DNA of 64,000 nucleotides from Oncomelania hupensis (Eukaryota > Mollusca > Gastropoda > Littorinimorpha > Pomatiopsidae): the NCBI GenBank assembly GCA_036898135.1, contig CM072515.1, forward strand, positions 24,768,194-24,832,193, in the 5' to 3' direction. The position numbers and the translations under genes were made by a program. The notes under the pieces were generated by a model, which was not told the origin of the DNA, searched no databases, and was given only the letters and a program-made list of their open reading frames with translations. Every line of letters starts with the position of its first letter. Position 1 is the first letter of the stretch. Of this stretch, positions 23,501 to 34,990 are shown in pieces.

Positions 23501-24148
23501 ACATACCCCAAAAATAGGTCATCGTACAGTGGAATGGCCATAGTATTCAACGACATTGGGTTATTTGGTCAGACATACTTGAGAGATCATGTGAAGGTCA
23601 AGGTAAGTTTTTTAAAAATAAAACTTTTGCTGTACTTTATTTGACAGTACATGAATGTATTTGGAGCTGGAGGTTAATGTTGCCTTAAGGTCAAGAGCAT
23701 AGACAGATCAAAGTCAGTATTACTTTGCATTTTAATGCTACTTTCATTTTTTAAATTTTTTTTCCATGGTAAATATTGCGAGTTCCATAAGGAACATGTG
23801 AGTCATATGAGCTTTGCCCATTTAGTTTTTAAAAAGAACTGATTAAAGTAAAATAACAGTTTGTACCTATTGAGCACTTACAAAGGCTGATTTATGAGAA
23901 TCAGTGTCTGTAATTGGGGATTTATAAGAACTTTTTGTATGCAATCTTTTGTTTGCATTTCCTGCAATGACAGTGTGTAAGTATGTGTCCCTCTGTTTTG
24001 CAGACTGGTGCTAAATGGCAATGACTACTACCGAGGCTTGCAGCTTGGTCTAATGAGTGGCTCTGGTGTTAGCACCCATCCTTCCTTCTTCATCTCACTC
24101 CTTGTGGCAGCTTTCTCTCTGTTTTTCATGAGGAAAATACACTCATAA
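18387..24148 (+). CDS. MOLO-1-like TPM-domain membrane protein, five exons
   Basis: Exons 18387-18576, 19045-19195, 19746-19875, 22716-22852 and 24004-24148 give 753 bases, 250 codons plus stop, with phases 1,2,0,2 all consistent. The protein starts with a signal peptide (MYPLCILTFVALTF). It continues with NPQRNPKACGLGPNPGYVCDP, then ANTENPTFCPCSRYHC, STCQEDIVILYSRDDQ, LVTMTGEVAGRRL and a hydrophobic C-terminus (FFISLLVAAFSLFF) ending in RKIHS. The ACG-GPN-YVCDP opening, CQEDIVI and Y-TMTG blocks are those of the TPM family that includes C. elegans MOLO-1, a single-pass modulator of levamisole-type acetylcholine receptors. A receptor-modulating role here is inference. The ATG follows an acceptor (TTTTAATTTTAG at 18364), so a 5' UTR exon lies upstream. 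Confidence 0.8.
19045..19195 (+). CDS. MOLO-1-like exon 2
   Basis: Acceptor TTCCCCTAG|TGG and donor ATGGA|GTGAGT. Encodes LETLNWYLEGIANTENPTFC, PCSRYHCEHG and VAVALVPSL. Confidence 0.75.
19746..19875 (+). CDS. MOLO-1-like exon 3
   Basis: Acceptor CTCTTTCAG|TACC and donor AAGCG|GTCAGT. Encodes the AQAFAYRLENDLWNIS and CQEDIVILYSRDD blocks of the TPM domain. Confidence 0.78.
20160..20525 (+). repeat. (CA)n tracts flanking an interstitial telomere-like array
   Basis: CA microsatellites at about 20190-20218 and 20494-20526 flank a CCCTAA-type array at 20325-20400. The array lies between imperfect inverted flanks (20234-20248 CACCGTTATTTGGAC; 20469-20485, whose complement is CACGGCGTTATTGGGAC). 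Confidence 0.75.
20873..21199 (+). pseudogene. DNA-transposon protein fragment (ISL2EU/YqaJ-type N-terminal region)
   Basis: A 108-codon open frame reads PHPASVPSLKWIDDMSCLPP, IFNYLVIS and MENYKGLESY. The order W-x-DD-x-LP, DIFNYLV, then YKSLE-Y is typical of YqaJ-bearing ISL2EU transposon proteins in marine invertebrates. Only the N-terminal part remains; no nuclease domain is present. Confidence 0.5.
21272..21487 (-). pseudogene. THAP-like zinc finger fragment
   Basis: Contains GAHCAIKGCSNRIKKL then RECFDHRP and CTCEPPFKLH: paired cysteines followed by a C-x-C and a final LH, as in THAP-like fingers of ISL2EU transposons. It is convergent with the fragment at 20873-21199, so both probably come from one dead element inside MOLO-1-like intron 3. 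Confidence 0.5.
21510..21999 (-). pseudogene. Retrotransposon RNase H fragment
   Basis: Minus-strand frames read CVDSMSVLQALNS, then VNLCWIPSHFEF, and in a shifted frame KCGALNINSQAI. DS-x-x-x-L-AL and WIPSH are RNase H landmarks of I/Jockey-like non-LTR elements. Frameshifted and truncated. Confidence 0.6.
22130..22525 (+). repeat. SINE-like repeat, family A, copy 2
   Basis: Inverted relative to the copy at 630-1110 with the same ordered blocks. It ends in GAATAAATAAATAAG. The head near 22140-22185 has a GGTTTAAATGCC element resembling a decayed B box. Confidence 0.55.
22716..22852 (+). CDS. MOLO-1-like exon 4
   Basis: Acceptor CTCAATTCAG|TTGG and donor GA|GTAAGTG. Encodes LVTMTGEVAGRRLDAYSRS and HFADGLIIEGLLRM. 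Confidence 0.75.
23330..23830 (-). repeat. TGACCTTGA-rich repeat, inverted partial copy
   Basis: The reverse complement contains CATATGACTCACATG, GGAACTCGCAATATTTA, GCATTAAAATGCAAAG and several TCAAGGTCA-type motifs (23372, 23467). It lies in intron 4 of the MOLO-1-like gene. Confidence 0.65.
24004..24148 (+). CDS. MOLO-1-like exon 5, C-terminal membrane segment
   Basis: Acceptor TGTTTTGCAG|ACTGG. Encodes GNDYYRGLQLGLMSGSG, then a C-terminal hydrophobic helix and a short basic end, with TAA at 24146-24148. Confidence 0.75.
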
Positions 24149-24448
24149 TTGTCTGTTTTAAATCTCAGGGTGTGTTTTTTTTCGGGGGAGTAGGGAAAGA
24201 GAGTGGGGGAGGGGAATGGGGTTAGCAGGCAGTACAAGCTCATTACATTTCTGGGAAAAGGGGCTATTTAAAACAAAATCTTAACAAATGTTTTTCCCCA
24301 AAATTTACTACAAAAGAATAGATAAGATTGGATTTGGCGAAGTTTGTGACTTCACGTTCGGTATAATTTATTGAATTTATTTATGTATTTTAAAATTTTA
24401 TTTATTAATATATTTTATTACTTTATGTTATGAATGATTTATTGTGTT

Positions 24449-25035
24449 TGTTACGTTGAAACGCGAATGATAATATGTCTGAAACGCGCACGATAGATCT
24501 AATTGTTTCGCTTTGCAATGTTTTCAATAATAGAGTGTATTTACCTTTGATTTGAGTTTGCATTGTTGTTAGAAGAAGCTTTGTATAACGTTGGTAATTT
24601 TAGTTGGTCGATATTATTGGAGAATTCTCTAGATTGCTTGTTTACTGTCGATCGAAACTTCACGATAGGTTTAGATATTTGAGAACATTCTTGGACCGAA
24701 AAGAATGTTGTATGACGTAGTCAGTGATGACGAACTTTAGTTTGATTGGTTGTAAAGCGTCATCGGGATAATTCTGACGTTATCTCGAGGTGAGAGAAAA
24801 ACTATATATTCGGTGCTCTGTGAAGAGTAAGAGGAAAAAAGTGAAAAGGCGATTGTATGAAGTTGTTGATGTACGCTGAATAATGTTTGAAAACTTCATC
24901 GACGACTCCGTGCCTTGTTGCTGATTGAACGGGTTGCGTGGATAAACGAATCCGAGTTACACTCATCAGTACTTCAGCATTGGGGCTGAATCAACTATTG
25001 ATAACAGAAAAACACCACCATCATCGAGTGTAACA
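24449..25035 (+). mobile_element. Solo LTR with 5-bp target-site duplication
   Basis: A 587-bp unit starts TGTTACG and ends GAGTGTAACA, inverted termini of the TGTTAC/GTAACA kind. It is flanked by GTGTT on both sides (24444-24448, 25036-25040). An internal ACTATATATTC box near 24803 followed by a GTGCTCTGTGAAGAG region resembles an LTR promoter. No primer-binding site, gag or pol follows, so this is a solo LTR. It lies 300 bp after the MOLO-1-like stop codon. Confidence 0.75.
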
Positions 25036-25150
25036 GTGTTTCCCTGTTGATGGACATGCAAAGTACATTGGATGTAAAGAGATGTGCTAGTTAAAGAATA
25101 ATGTCTCATTATATTCATTAATTTTACGTAAAATAATGTTTCAAATTTTC

Positions 25151-25154
<4 letters not shown>

Positions 25155-25222
<68 letters not shown>
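25155..25222 (+). repeat. (ATT)n microsatellite
   Basis: About 65 bp of uninterrupted TTA repeat. Confidence 0.9.
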
Positions 25223-25224
<2 letters not shown>

Positions 25225-25889
25225 CATGTATTAGAATTAAAAAAATATAATACTCAATTTGGGAGGTGGTTTAAAGGGCATTTATTGAACTTTTGAAATA
25301 TGTGCTGTTTTTAATACTATTTAAAGTATGAGTTGCATTTTTATTTATGTATTTATTTATTTTGCCAGTAAATGTATTCAACACAAAAACTTTAGTGTAC
25401 ATAATAAGAGACATAAGTGATATTGCACACAACCTTTCCAGACTTTTCATAGGGTTTTCAAGGTCCTATAATGTTTCATTTAGTCATAGCAAGTTTTCAA
25501 AAACGGGATTTTTTTTTTGTTTTTGGATATGCCATGTACAGGGTTGAGTGATCAGAACTAAATCGTTTTTTTTTGTTTTTTTTTAAAATACAGAGTTAAT
25601 TATCTCTGTATTAGAAGACACAATAGGCAATATGACTGAAACTCAAGTTATGCAGAAAATATTTTCAGTGTTGGGGTGCCCATCTTTCAATATTATGTAC
25701 GTTATGCACACATATATTGTCTTGATTTCTTCCTGGTGCTGCTGTTGTTGTGATTATTTTGTTGTGAGGGGCAGAATCTGATGTACACTGTTTGTGGTAA
25801 AGATATAGATAGAATTTACTGTTTGTTGCAGTTTTGTAAATACATTAATTTCTGTTCTACATGTTGTTGTGTTTTTTTGTAGATTTTTT

Positions 25890-25970
25890 TTTGGGGGGGG
25901 AGGGGGGTGAGTGGGGTGTGGTGGGGAAGGGAAGGAGGGAGAGGGAAGGGAGGGGAAGGTGGTTATTTTG
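25890..25970 (+). repeat. G-rich low-complexity tract
   Basis: Runs of GGGG separated by A and T, including a 9-G run. It meets the simple four-run G-quadruplex pattern. Confidence 0.6.
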
Positions 25971-26519
25971 TTGGTAGCAGTTCTGTTTGTTTACAAAATA
26001 GTAGGAGTGAACATAACTTGTTTTTATGTTCGTTCATGCTGAATAACCTGTTCAAACATTTACTAATGGACATTTTTTTGGTTAAAAGACATTTTTATAT
26101 GTTTTTGTAAAATAGATAATAAGGATGTTTTTCCTTTTGATTGTGCAATTTTTGTTTCTTTGCTTGTAGATCATGTTCTATTCAAGCCTTTTGAAAATAA
26201 GGTTACAGTGCTTTTGATAATTGAAGGTTATAATTTGTACATCTATGCAGTGATAATCCTTGAAAAATGCAATTATGTTTTTAATTAATTAATAATTTCC
26301 AGAAGATGGCATCTCTACTCTCAATATTATCTTAATACTTTGAGGATTTTAAAATGTAATAATTGTTGAACATCTCTAATGTTTGAAAAACAAAAGACTA
26401 AACTGTACATAACTTTTAATTGTATTTTTAGTTGTATGTGCCTCTTAATGTAATTTTTTGAAAAATTTTCCTATGTTTACTGTCATGACTAGGAAATATT
26501 TATGCATATATTTATTTTA

Positions 26520-27115
26520 TCGCCGGTTTGTTTGCTACCCCCGTTGGGGTGCCGGGGGTTTCAGTATAAATAGTATCCCCACTTTCTGGAAATTTAGTGC
26601 TTTAAATTCCCACTGTCGCTGTCTTTCTCATTTGCTCTTTTTCATTCCTGCTCTGTTCTATCAATCTGCTATACTATCGTCTTATTCGCTAGACCAGCCT
26701 CCTACCTTTTTTCTTGAAAACTCTTCCGGGACAAGGCTCCTTGTTTGTGTATGAGGTCTGTTGGATCAGCTTGGGAATATTGGACGCTTTCTGCCAGGTG
26801 GTCACTAGGGCTTCCTATGATGTTATTATTTAGCAATGTAGGCATTTTATATTGATGTGTTTTGTTGATAATTTATAATGATGTTTGTATTCTATTTTGT
26901 TTTTGTAAACGGTGGGTTCGATAAGTTGGGGTGAAGCCTCAGCCGTCCCCTTGCGTGGGATGTCTTTATTGTAAAGTGACTGGCTGGTGGAGGGCATTCA
27001 GTTTTCCCATTAGGGTTGTTTCAGCAGATCTTTTATGCGAATTGGAGGTTGTCCGGTCCTGATTTGGCTTGGAAGAGTCCGCTGGACCTAAAGCTACAAT
27101 TATGTAATGTAATGT
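26520..27115 (+). repeat. 575-bp family dispersed repeat, complete copy 1
   Basis: Runs from GCCGGGGGTTTCAGTATAAA through TATCCCCACTTTCTGGAAA, GGACGCTTTCTGCCAGGTGG, GTGGGATGTCTTTATTG and GATTTGGCTTGG to AGTCCGCTGGACCTAAAGC. It ends in a short TAATGTAATGTA tail. A one-sided pentamer tail and lack of inverted termini suggest a retroposed, non-autonomous element. No coding capacity was seen. Confidence 0.75.
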
Positions 27116-27544
27116 AGGTTTGTTTGCTTTCTTTTAAAGTTTGTAATGAAGTTGGATGTGAGTGTGCCGAATGCAATTTTTGTTTTTAGTATATTGTTGC
27201 TGTATCAATTTGTATTCATCAAAATAACCTGTTGTAATGATGGCGGGAAAGAAAAAGCAGTTTTTAAGCTTTGCAAATGTTTTGTAGCCATTATATTTAC
27301 TTACTTCAGCTTGTATTTAAATACTGAATCAGTGTGTTTATTATCATAATCTCTACTTTTGTATACTCTTCACATTTACTGTTTAAATCCTTGATTTGTT
27401 GATGTTAGAGCTCCTGTACACCACACCACAATAAATATAAAATATATAAAATGAATATATAATATTTTGCTGCTTGTATGATTGTGATGACTTGAAATAA
27501 ACTTTTAAAGACTTACATTCTCTGTATGAGGTGTTAGGTGTGTG

Positions 27545-27640
27545 TGTATGTTTGCCTTTGACTGTGAATGCCTGTGCGCCAAGAGACTGTGAATCTGGTT
27601 TGAGCGCTATACAAATACTAATATTATTATTATTATTACT
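27545..27640 (+). repeat. SINE 3' end with (ATT)n tail
   Basis: GGTTTGAGCGCTATACAAAT followed by ATTATTATTATT, the common invertebrate SINE terminus. Only the 3' portion is clear. Confidence 0.45.
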
Positions 27641-27685
27641 ATTATTGTTTAATTTGAAAAAGGAGAGTTGGCGCCAGCATCGGTA

Positions 27686-28262
27686 TACAAACCCCAGTTG
27701 GTGTGCCGGGGGTTTCAGTATAAATAGTATCCCCACTTTCTGGAAATGTAGTGCTTTAAATTCCCACTGTCGCTGTCTTATTTGCTCTTTCTCATTCCTG
27801 CTCTGTTCTATCAATCTGCTATACTATTTTCTTCTTCGCTAGACAAGTCACCTACCTTTTTTCTTGAAAACTCTTCTGGGACAAGACTCCTTATTTGTGT
27901 ATGAGGTCTGTTGGATCAGCTTGGGAATATTGGACGCTTTCTGCCAGGTGGTCACTAGGTCTTCCTATGATGTTATTATTTAGCAATGTAGGCATTTTAT
28001 ATTGATGTGTTTTGTTGATAATTTATAATGATGTTCGTATTCTATTTTGTTTTTGTAAACGGGGGTTTGAAAAATTAGAGTACAGCCTCAGCCTCCCCTG
28101 CGTGGGATGTCTTTATTGTAAAGTGACTGGCTGGTGAAGAGCTTTCAGTTTTACTACTAGGGTTGTTTCAGCAGATCTTTTATGCGGATCAGGGGTTGTC
28201 CGGTCCTGATTTGGCTCAGAAGAGTCCGCTGGACCTAAAGCAATAATCATGTAATGTAATCG
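27686..28262 (+). repeat. 575-bp family dispersed repeat, complete copy 2
   Basis: Nearly collinear with 26520-27115, from GCCGGGGGTTTCAGTATAAA to GACCTAAAGCAATAATCATG and TAATGTAAT. Confidence 0.75.
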
Positions 28263-29129
28263 GTATACAATATATCCACAGTAAAAACGTTTTTAAAAGT
28301 CTAACATTTGTTTGACTGGTTGTGGAGTGGACAACTGAAAAAGAAAATAAATGATGAAAGCTTGAGAAAATAAAGAAAATCTTATCCAATCACTACTTCC
28401 ACCCATCAATATATGACAAATACTTTCACTTAGTTCTACATACAATCTGCAAATGACTTATGAATGCAACAGAAATCTTTATTCATTTCTCTTTGTCTAT
28501 CGTACACAACATGTATGGAATTCTGTTAGATGAAGGTGAATGAAGAATGTCAAGTTTTGCCAATAAAATGAAATATGCACAAACGATGCAAAATAACATG
28601 AACACTTCAAAATAGGTACAAAAACCTGAACAAAGTCTTTAGATCTACAGGCCTTTCCTGCAATACCAGTATACAATATTTTGCATACACGAGTCTTTCT
28701 GAATAAGTCCCAGATCCTGTCATCATTTCAATGACATCGCATATCTGTGCTCCGTAACAATTCACTCGACTTTCTCCTTTCTTTCAACAAATCATTTTGA
28801 AGAACAAGACAAGTGACACGATGACTGAATGTACAAAAATATCAAATATTTCCAAGACAACAATTTTGGCAATGATCAAATCAAAATGAAACAATGCTTG
28901 TACAAGTTTCTACAACTGTACAGTCAGTAATACAATGGCATCATTTTGTAACAAAATTGTCTCATAATGATAAACGCACCACAACAGGCACTTTCAATTC
29001 AGCTTCACACAACTTGCAAAAGATACTAAAGTAAATCTAACAACTACTAACATCTAAACCAAATAATTACAAATGCTTCAAGAGAACAATATTACAAAAT
29101 AAAAGTAACCATTTAAAACACTAAAAAGA

Positions 29130-30840
29130 CAAAGACCATATGACTCACATGCTACTTATGGAACTTGCAATATTTAATATGAAAATGAGTGCCCAGAAAA
29201 AAACAAAATTAAATGATGGCATTAAAATGCAAATACCGACTTTGATCTTTCTATGATCTTGCCCTTGAGATGACATTGACCTCCAACTCCAAATATGCTC
29301 ATGTACTATCAAATAAGCCACAGCAAAAGTTGTATTATACCAAAAAAAAACGGTGACATTGGTTAGTTAGTTAGCTATTCATTGCTTAGTGGTCCAGCGG
29401 ACTGCAAAAAGCTGAATCAGGATCACAAAATCAGGAACACAACTTAACTGAAAGAGGACTCTCCCCTGATCCGCATAAAAGATCTGCTGAAACAACCCCT
29501 GTGGTAACACTGAAGGCACTCCACCAGCCGGGACTCATCCCCGATCCGTACATTACATTACATTACATGATTATTGCTTTTGGTCCAGAAGACTCTTTCG
29601 AGCCAAATCAGGACCAGTATAGTCGAATCAGGACCACAAAATCAAGACCACAACTTCGCTGAAAGAGGACTCGCCCCTGATCCGCATAAGAGATCTGCTG
29701 AAACAACCTTAGTGTGGTAACACTGAAGGCACTCCACCAGCCGGTCACTTTACAATAAAGACATCCCACGCAGGGGACGCTGAGGCTATACACTAATTTA
29801 TCGAACCCCCGTTTACAAAAACAAAATAGAATATAATCATTATAAAATATCAACAAAACACATACATATAAAATGCCTACATTGCCAAATAATAGCATCA
29901 TAGGAAGCCCCAGTGACCACCTGGCAGAAAGCGTCCAATATTTCCAAGCTGATCCAACAGACCTCACACACATCCGATCCGAACAAAAGATCTGCTGAAA
30001 CAACCTTAGTGATAACATTGAAGGCACTCCACCAGCCAGTCACTTTACAATTATAAAGGTATCCAACCCAGGGGACACTGTGGGTATACTCTAATTTATC
30101 GACCCCCCGTTTACAAAAACAAAATAAAATATAAAATCATTATAAAATATCAACAAAACACATAAATAGGACATGCCTACGTTGCTAAATAATAATATCA
30201 TAGGAAGCCCAAGTGACCGTTTGGCAGAAAGCGTCCAATATTCCCAAGCTGACCCAACAGACCCCATTCACAAATGAGGCGTTTTGAAAAAGTTTTCAAT
30301 TAAAAAAACGTAGGTGACTGGTCTAGTGAAGAAGAAGATAGTATAGTAGATTGATAGAACAAAGTAGGAATGAGAAAGAACAAATGAGAAAGATAGCGAC
30401 AGTCGGAACTTAAAACACTAAATTTCCAGAAAGTGCGGATACTATTTATACAGAAACCCTAGGTACCTCCACAGTTGAACAAATTTGCGTAGTATGTGTG
30501 TCTCATTGATATCTATCAAGCATCAAAGAATCATAAGTTCAATATTAATAGCCTAGAAAAAAAGTGAAATTTGTGAACAATTTTCATTTTTTGACCAACA
30601 TTTGATGGTGACCCTGTGACCTTGATCTTGAAGTGAAGTCATACATTCACTGATCATTTAAAAAGTCTCATGGGTATACACTATCTTACTAAGTTTGGTT
30701 GTGATAGCTGAAATAGGTTCTGAGGACTTTCTTATTTTTGCACAGACAGATGGCGGACAAACAGGCTTTGTTTTTTTTTCAATAGTATTTTTTGGATTAT
30801 TTACAACTCATTTTGCACATATTTGCAAATATCGAAATGT
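29130..30840 (+). repeat. TGACCTTGA-rich repeat split by nested insertion
   Basis: The left part (29130-29357) stops after the GTATTATACC block and the right part resumes at about 30470 with AGTATGTGTGTCTCATTGAT. Both match the intact copy at 1250-2180 in order. The gap is filled by partial copies of the 575-bp family. Confidence 0.7.
29360..30470 (-). repeat. Three partial 575-bp family copies in a row
   Basis: The GGTCCAGCGG/AAAAGATCTGC/CACTCCACCAGCC block occurs at 29390, 29590 and 29985 (the last starting inside the unit). A CATTACATTACATTACAT run at 29550 marks one junction. The third copy runs to the TACTATTTATAC end. Confidence 0.7.
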
Positions 30841-31009
30841 GTGTGTCTGTTGGGGTGGGAAAGGAGAATGGGAGGCGAGTACACAGACTCACATTGCTAT
30901 GCATGCCAGACCAAAATGGACAATGATTTTATGCAATTTCAAAGTCAAATTAAAAACTTGCTCTAGTCAATTTTTTTCTGAACTAACTGATTGATGATTT
31001 CTAACCACA

Positions 31010-34000
31010 AGGTTAAAATGTTCAAAATTTCAATCTAGTGTGCGTCTGCTGCCACTGATTTGCAGGCACAATTTCAGAGGTATTTTCACAGTTTCACAAT
31101 TAGAGAACATGGACCTACTGCTAACCAACGATCACAAAAAGCATTTGTTTCATAGACATTTGTTTTAATAAATTTGTGGCTGTCACTGACTCCCACAAAG
31201 TTTCATTGTGCATTTAAAACCATCTGAGCAAATATGCTTTTCCTTCGCCAAATTCAACATTTTGTGCTGTCAAGACCTAATAAAGCTTCTAATACTCATG
31301 AAATCACTGAGCTACGCATAACTGAACCAAGAAAGTAAAGCAATGAAAGTTTTAAAAAATTAATAACGGCACAGCACGTTCTTTTTGCTTATACTAGCCA
31401 AAACATCTAACTGCTACAGACAAAGGCTATTTTATTTTTCCCAAACAAGTTCAAACAATCGTTTCCACGGGTGAGGAAAACAATAGGCGAGAACAGCCCC
31501 AGTAAAATGTCAATGTTTATGGCCAATACTACCTCAACAAATCAGTAAACTGTGTAATCAATAATGAGATCAGATGATGATGATAATGACGTAAGTACAA
31601 AGCACGCTACCAAAAAAAATCAATGCTGAACCATTTAGAAACCTGGAGTCACAAATAATTATGAATTCAGTTAGATCTCAACTGCCCTAGTGATGTGAAA
31701 AAACTCATGGAAAAGCACTGAAAAATTAAAGTGTAATTAAGTTTTAGGCAGTGTTCGGACTGTAATCAAGCAATTCACCAATGATTAAAAAAAATGTGGA
31801 AAAATAAGCTTTATTATCAACAGAAACTAAATTCAGGATTAAAATCTACCACTGTTGCACATACCAGCATGGAACACAAACAGAGACACTGTGCAGTGTC
31901 GGAATATAACTAATTCAAATTGTTATGAAACAATCATCATTCAAACTAAGAAATGTTCTGCCCTTTTAAAATAATCCTTGCCTGAAGGGTTTTAAAAACA
32001 AATGTTAAATGCTGGAAAACATAAAAGTGGTGGGCTCACTCGTTGTATGATGTATCACACACACCATGTATCACAATGACATCTCCAAAAATGTACAAGC
32101 AAACAATCCATCAATCATAAAATGGCATTAACAAAACTGAACACATTCTGTGATCATCAGCTGACAGAGGAACACAATTACCAATTGTCATAAAGTTATA
32201 TAATCAGGCGATATTCATTTATGCATATCTCATCATAATCTTCTTGTTACTTATTACCAAAAAAAAAAGCCATCACACGAAAAAGTATTTCAAAGGAACT
32301 ATATCCATTTCCCTCACCAATCATAATTTCTGCTAATATTATGATTCAGTAACTCTGTTCAATGGACCGAGCATTCACATAGATGCCAATTACTGAATTA
32401 GTGTTAACAAGTATAACAGACTGTAACACAAGAATATACATAAGTCATATAAGATATACATTCTCTCTGCTAAAACATTTTACTGTAAATGCAACACCCA
32501 CTGGCTTCAAACAAACAAACAATGCCGCAAGCGCAGACACACATGGGACTAGTGCTGGGCTAGAGACACTACAAAATGGTCATCTAGGTCAAATACTACC
32601 ACGGGAGAACACAGCTGCCAAAGTAAGGGCCAAAAGTCATCCTCTCACTGGGTTACCAATCTTGGTTGCCGAATTGACGTGCTCTCTCTTAAACTGCAAA
32701 ACTCCTAATCTATATACCATATCACCGAATGACACAGTGAAAGTCTTTTTAAAAAAAATATTTGAGTTGAAAAAAGTATCCATTCTGAAGTCTACACTCC
32801 AACATCAAAGGTTTTGCTGAATAATTTTATATGAAGAGTAAGGTTTGGCTGACTTGTTTTCACAGAATGTATTTCCTGCAAAGACTGAATTTGGTCTTCG
32901 TTTATACTGCGTGTTGATTTCTTGCAACGTACACAGTTGGTTTGCAGATTAAAAAAACAAAGAAAAACAAACCCACCATATTTCAGATTCAAATACTTTT
33001 TAAAAACAAGTCTGCTATTTTTAGAATTGTAGACTGCTTCTTCTATGTACTACAGTGCTCAGTTTAAAACATTGCAATATAAATAAACATGTTTATATTA
33101 AACAAAAGTTTTTTTTCAATGAAAATTAATTTGTAACTGAATGTAATCAACAAAAATATAGGCAGGGATACAAAATTAAAAATACTCAAGGAAATAAAAA
33201 CAAATGCTGTCCAGGTTTATTTCTCACATTTGATTCCCTATAGAAAAAGGGACAATAAGGTAAATAAAATAAAAAAAATAAAAAAATATGAGATTCCGTT
33301 ACACTCAGGAAGCATTCATTCTAAAACAACAATGAAATTCAAACGCTTCCACTTCCAGTGACATATTTTATCTAGAGATAATCTACACACAGCTTGACAA
33401 CATACAAGTACAACATTCAAACATCAAGTTTTGCAATGTTGATGCAGTTTGTAGGCCTAAAAAGCAACAAACTACAAAAATTAACAGAAAATGTGAATGC
33501 TTTGGGCTTCAATACAAGTGACAAGTAATGACTAGACAGTTACACCTTACATCACAGATTTTTAAGCATGGCCCACAAAATTACAACATAAATTTACTAT
33601 TATTTTTGTTGGTATAATATATGTAAAAATACTAATATATATGCGTTTCACATTTCAAATCTTCAGAGTGATTTTTATTGTATTATGACAATTTGTAAAA
33701 CAATTCTCAATATCAAAGTTGCAAAGAAACTCCATTCACATATTAAACTTTAAAGATTATGACTCCTTGGTAAAAACAAAACAAGCGTGATGATTTGATA
33801 GGACATTCTTCTTTTGGAAAAATAAGACAAACATCTTCATTTGGAAAGATGATTCTTAAAATTGATTCCATATTTAAAAAATAGTAAAATCTTGACATTT
33901 CATTGTAACAACTTGAGAAATCATTTACCAAATACAAAAAAAATAAACCAACAATGAACAACACTTAACAATGAATCCAGTCCACAAATGAAGCACTATA

Positions 34001-34257
34001 TGTACCTCACCATTGTTCCCGTCAGTGATTAAACACCTCAACAAAAACAGCAACAACAGCAAAAGGGTAGTAAGGATTTTTTTTTTAAAAGAAAGAAAGA
34101 AAGAAGAAATCCGACGACCATTTGAAAATTAGAATACCACAATCCTTTTTCATTTTGAAAATGTACGTCCCAATTCTCATTTTTCTGAAAAAGCATGAGG
34201 TGAAAAATAGTAGATGAACTTATTTTTTTCTTTGTGCCAATTGTTTTTTTTTTTTTT
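31010..34257. other. Gene-poor stretch downstream of ROS1
   Basis: AT-rich, without recognisable repeat copies or convincing exons. It may be intergenic or an extended ROS1 3' UTR. Scattered open frames such as 32383-32820 show no family likeness. Confidence 0.4.
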
Positions 34258-34270
34258 TAAATACCAATAC

Positions 34271-34276
34271 ACTTTA
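34271..34276 (-). promoter_or_regulatory. Candidate ROS1 polyadenylation signal
   Basis: GAAATAAAGTG on the minus strand, about 715 nt after the ROS1 stop. Other AATAAA sites lie further on, so the 3' end is not settled. Confidence 0.3.
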
Positions 34277-34625
34277 TTTCACAAAGTGACATATTTACAA
34301 AAGCACCTGTAACATACTGTGACATTGGTAAGACATTGATGTAAAATACTTACATCTCTCACCAAACTCTGGAAGTGGGTGGTTAACGGTAAAGAAACTA
34401 ATTAATTAGCTTCTGAATGAACAGCTACAAGTGTCTTTTCTAAGTGCCTCATTCACACACCAAAAAGCTAAATAAATTCATTGAATTTAAAACCATGCCA
34501 TCATCACCACCAACATTATACACTCCACCAAGCTTGTAGTTTGCAGTCTGCACTCCAAAGAAATCTGCAATGATCCTCCTTCGTCTTCTTTCACAAACTA
34601 AATAGCTTGTAAGTTGGTTTTTACT

Positions 34626-34629
<4 letters not shown>

Positions 34630-34683
<54 letters not shown>

Positions 34684-34699
34684 CACACACACACACACA
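34630..34699 (+). repeat. (CA)n microsatellite
   Basis: About 70 bp of CA repeat in the probable ROS1 3' UTR. Confidence 0.95.
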
Positions 34700-34990
34700 A
34701 CCAATCTTCACACAAATGTGTATTATGTCTTGAGTACTTAAGTAGATAAAATGTAAACCATGTCATTTTATAAGTGTAACTTTACATGCTACTCACTTAT
34801 GTGAGAGAAAGTGTAAGTGAAACACTTAATAACGATACAACAACACATTGTTACTTTGTAACAAAACTGAATAGTGCAAAAAATACAAAAAACAGTATGA
34901 CTAGTAATAATCCCAGAGTTTCCAAAAACATACTGTAGTGTGTAAATGAAGCACAAACCTACCAAAGACACATAGAATAAGTCCAAGATT

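Noticed and set aside
32383..32820. 145-codon plus-strand ORF downstream of ROS1
   Set aside because: No splice context, no recognisable motif, and AT-rich surroundings; chance open frame most likely.
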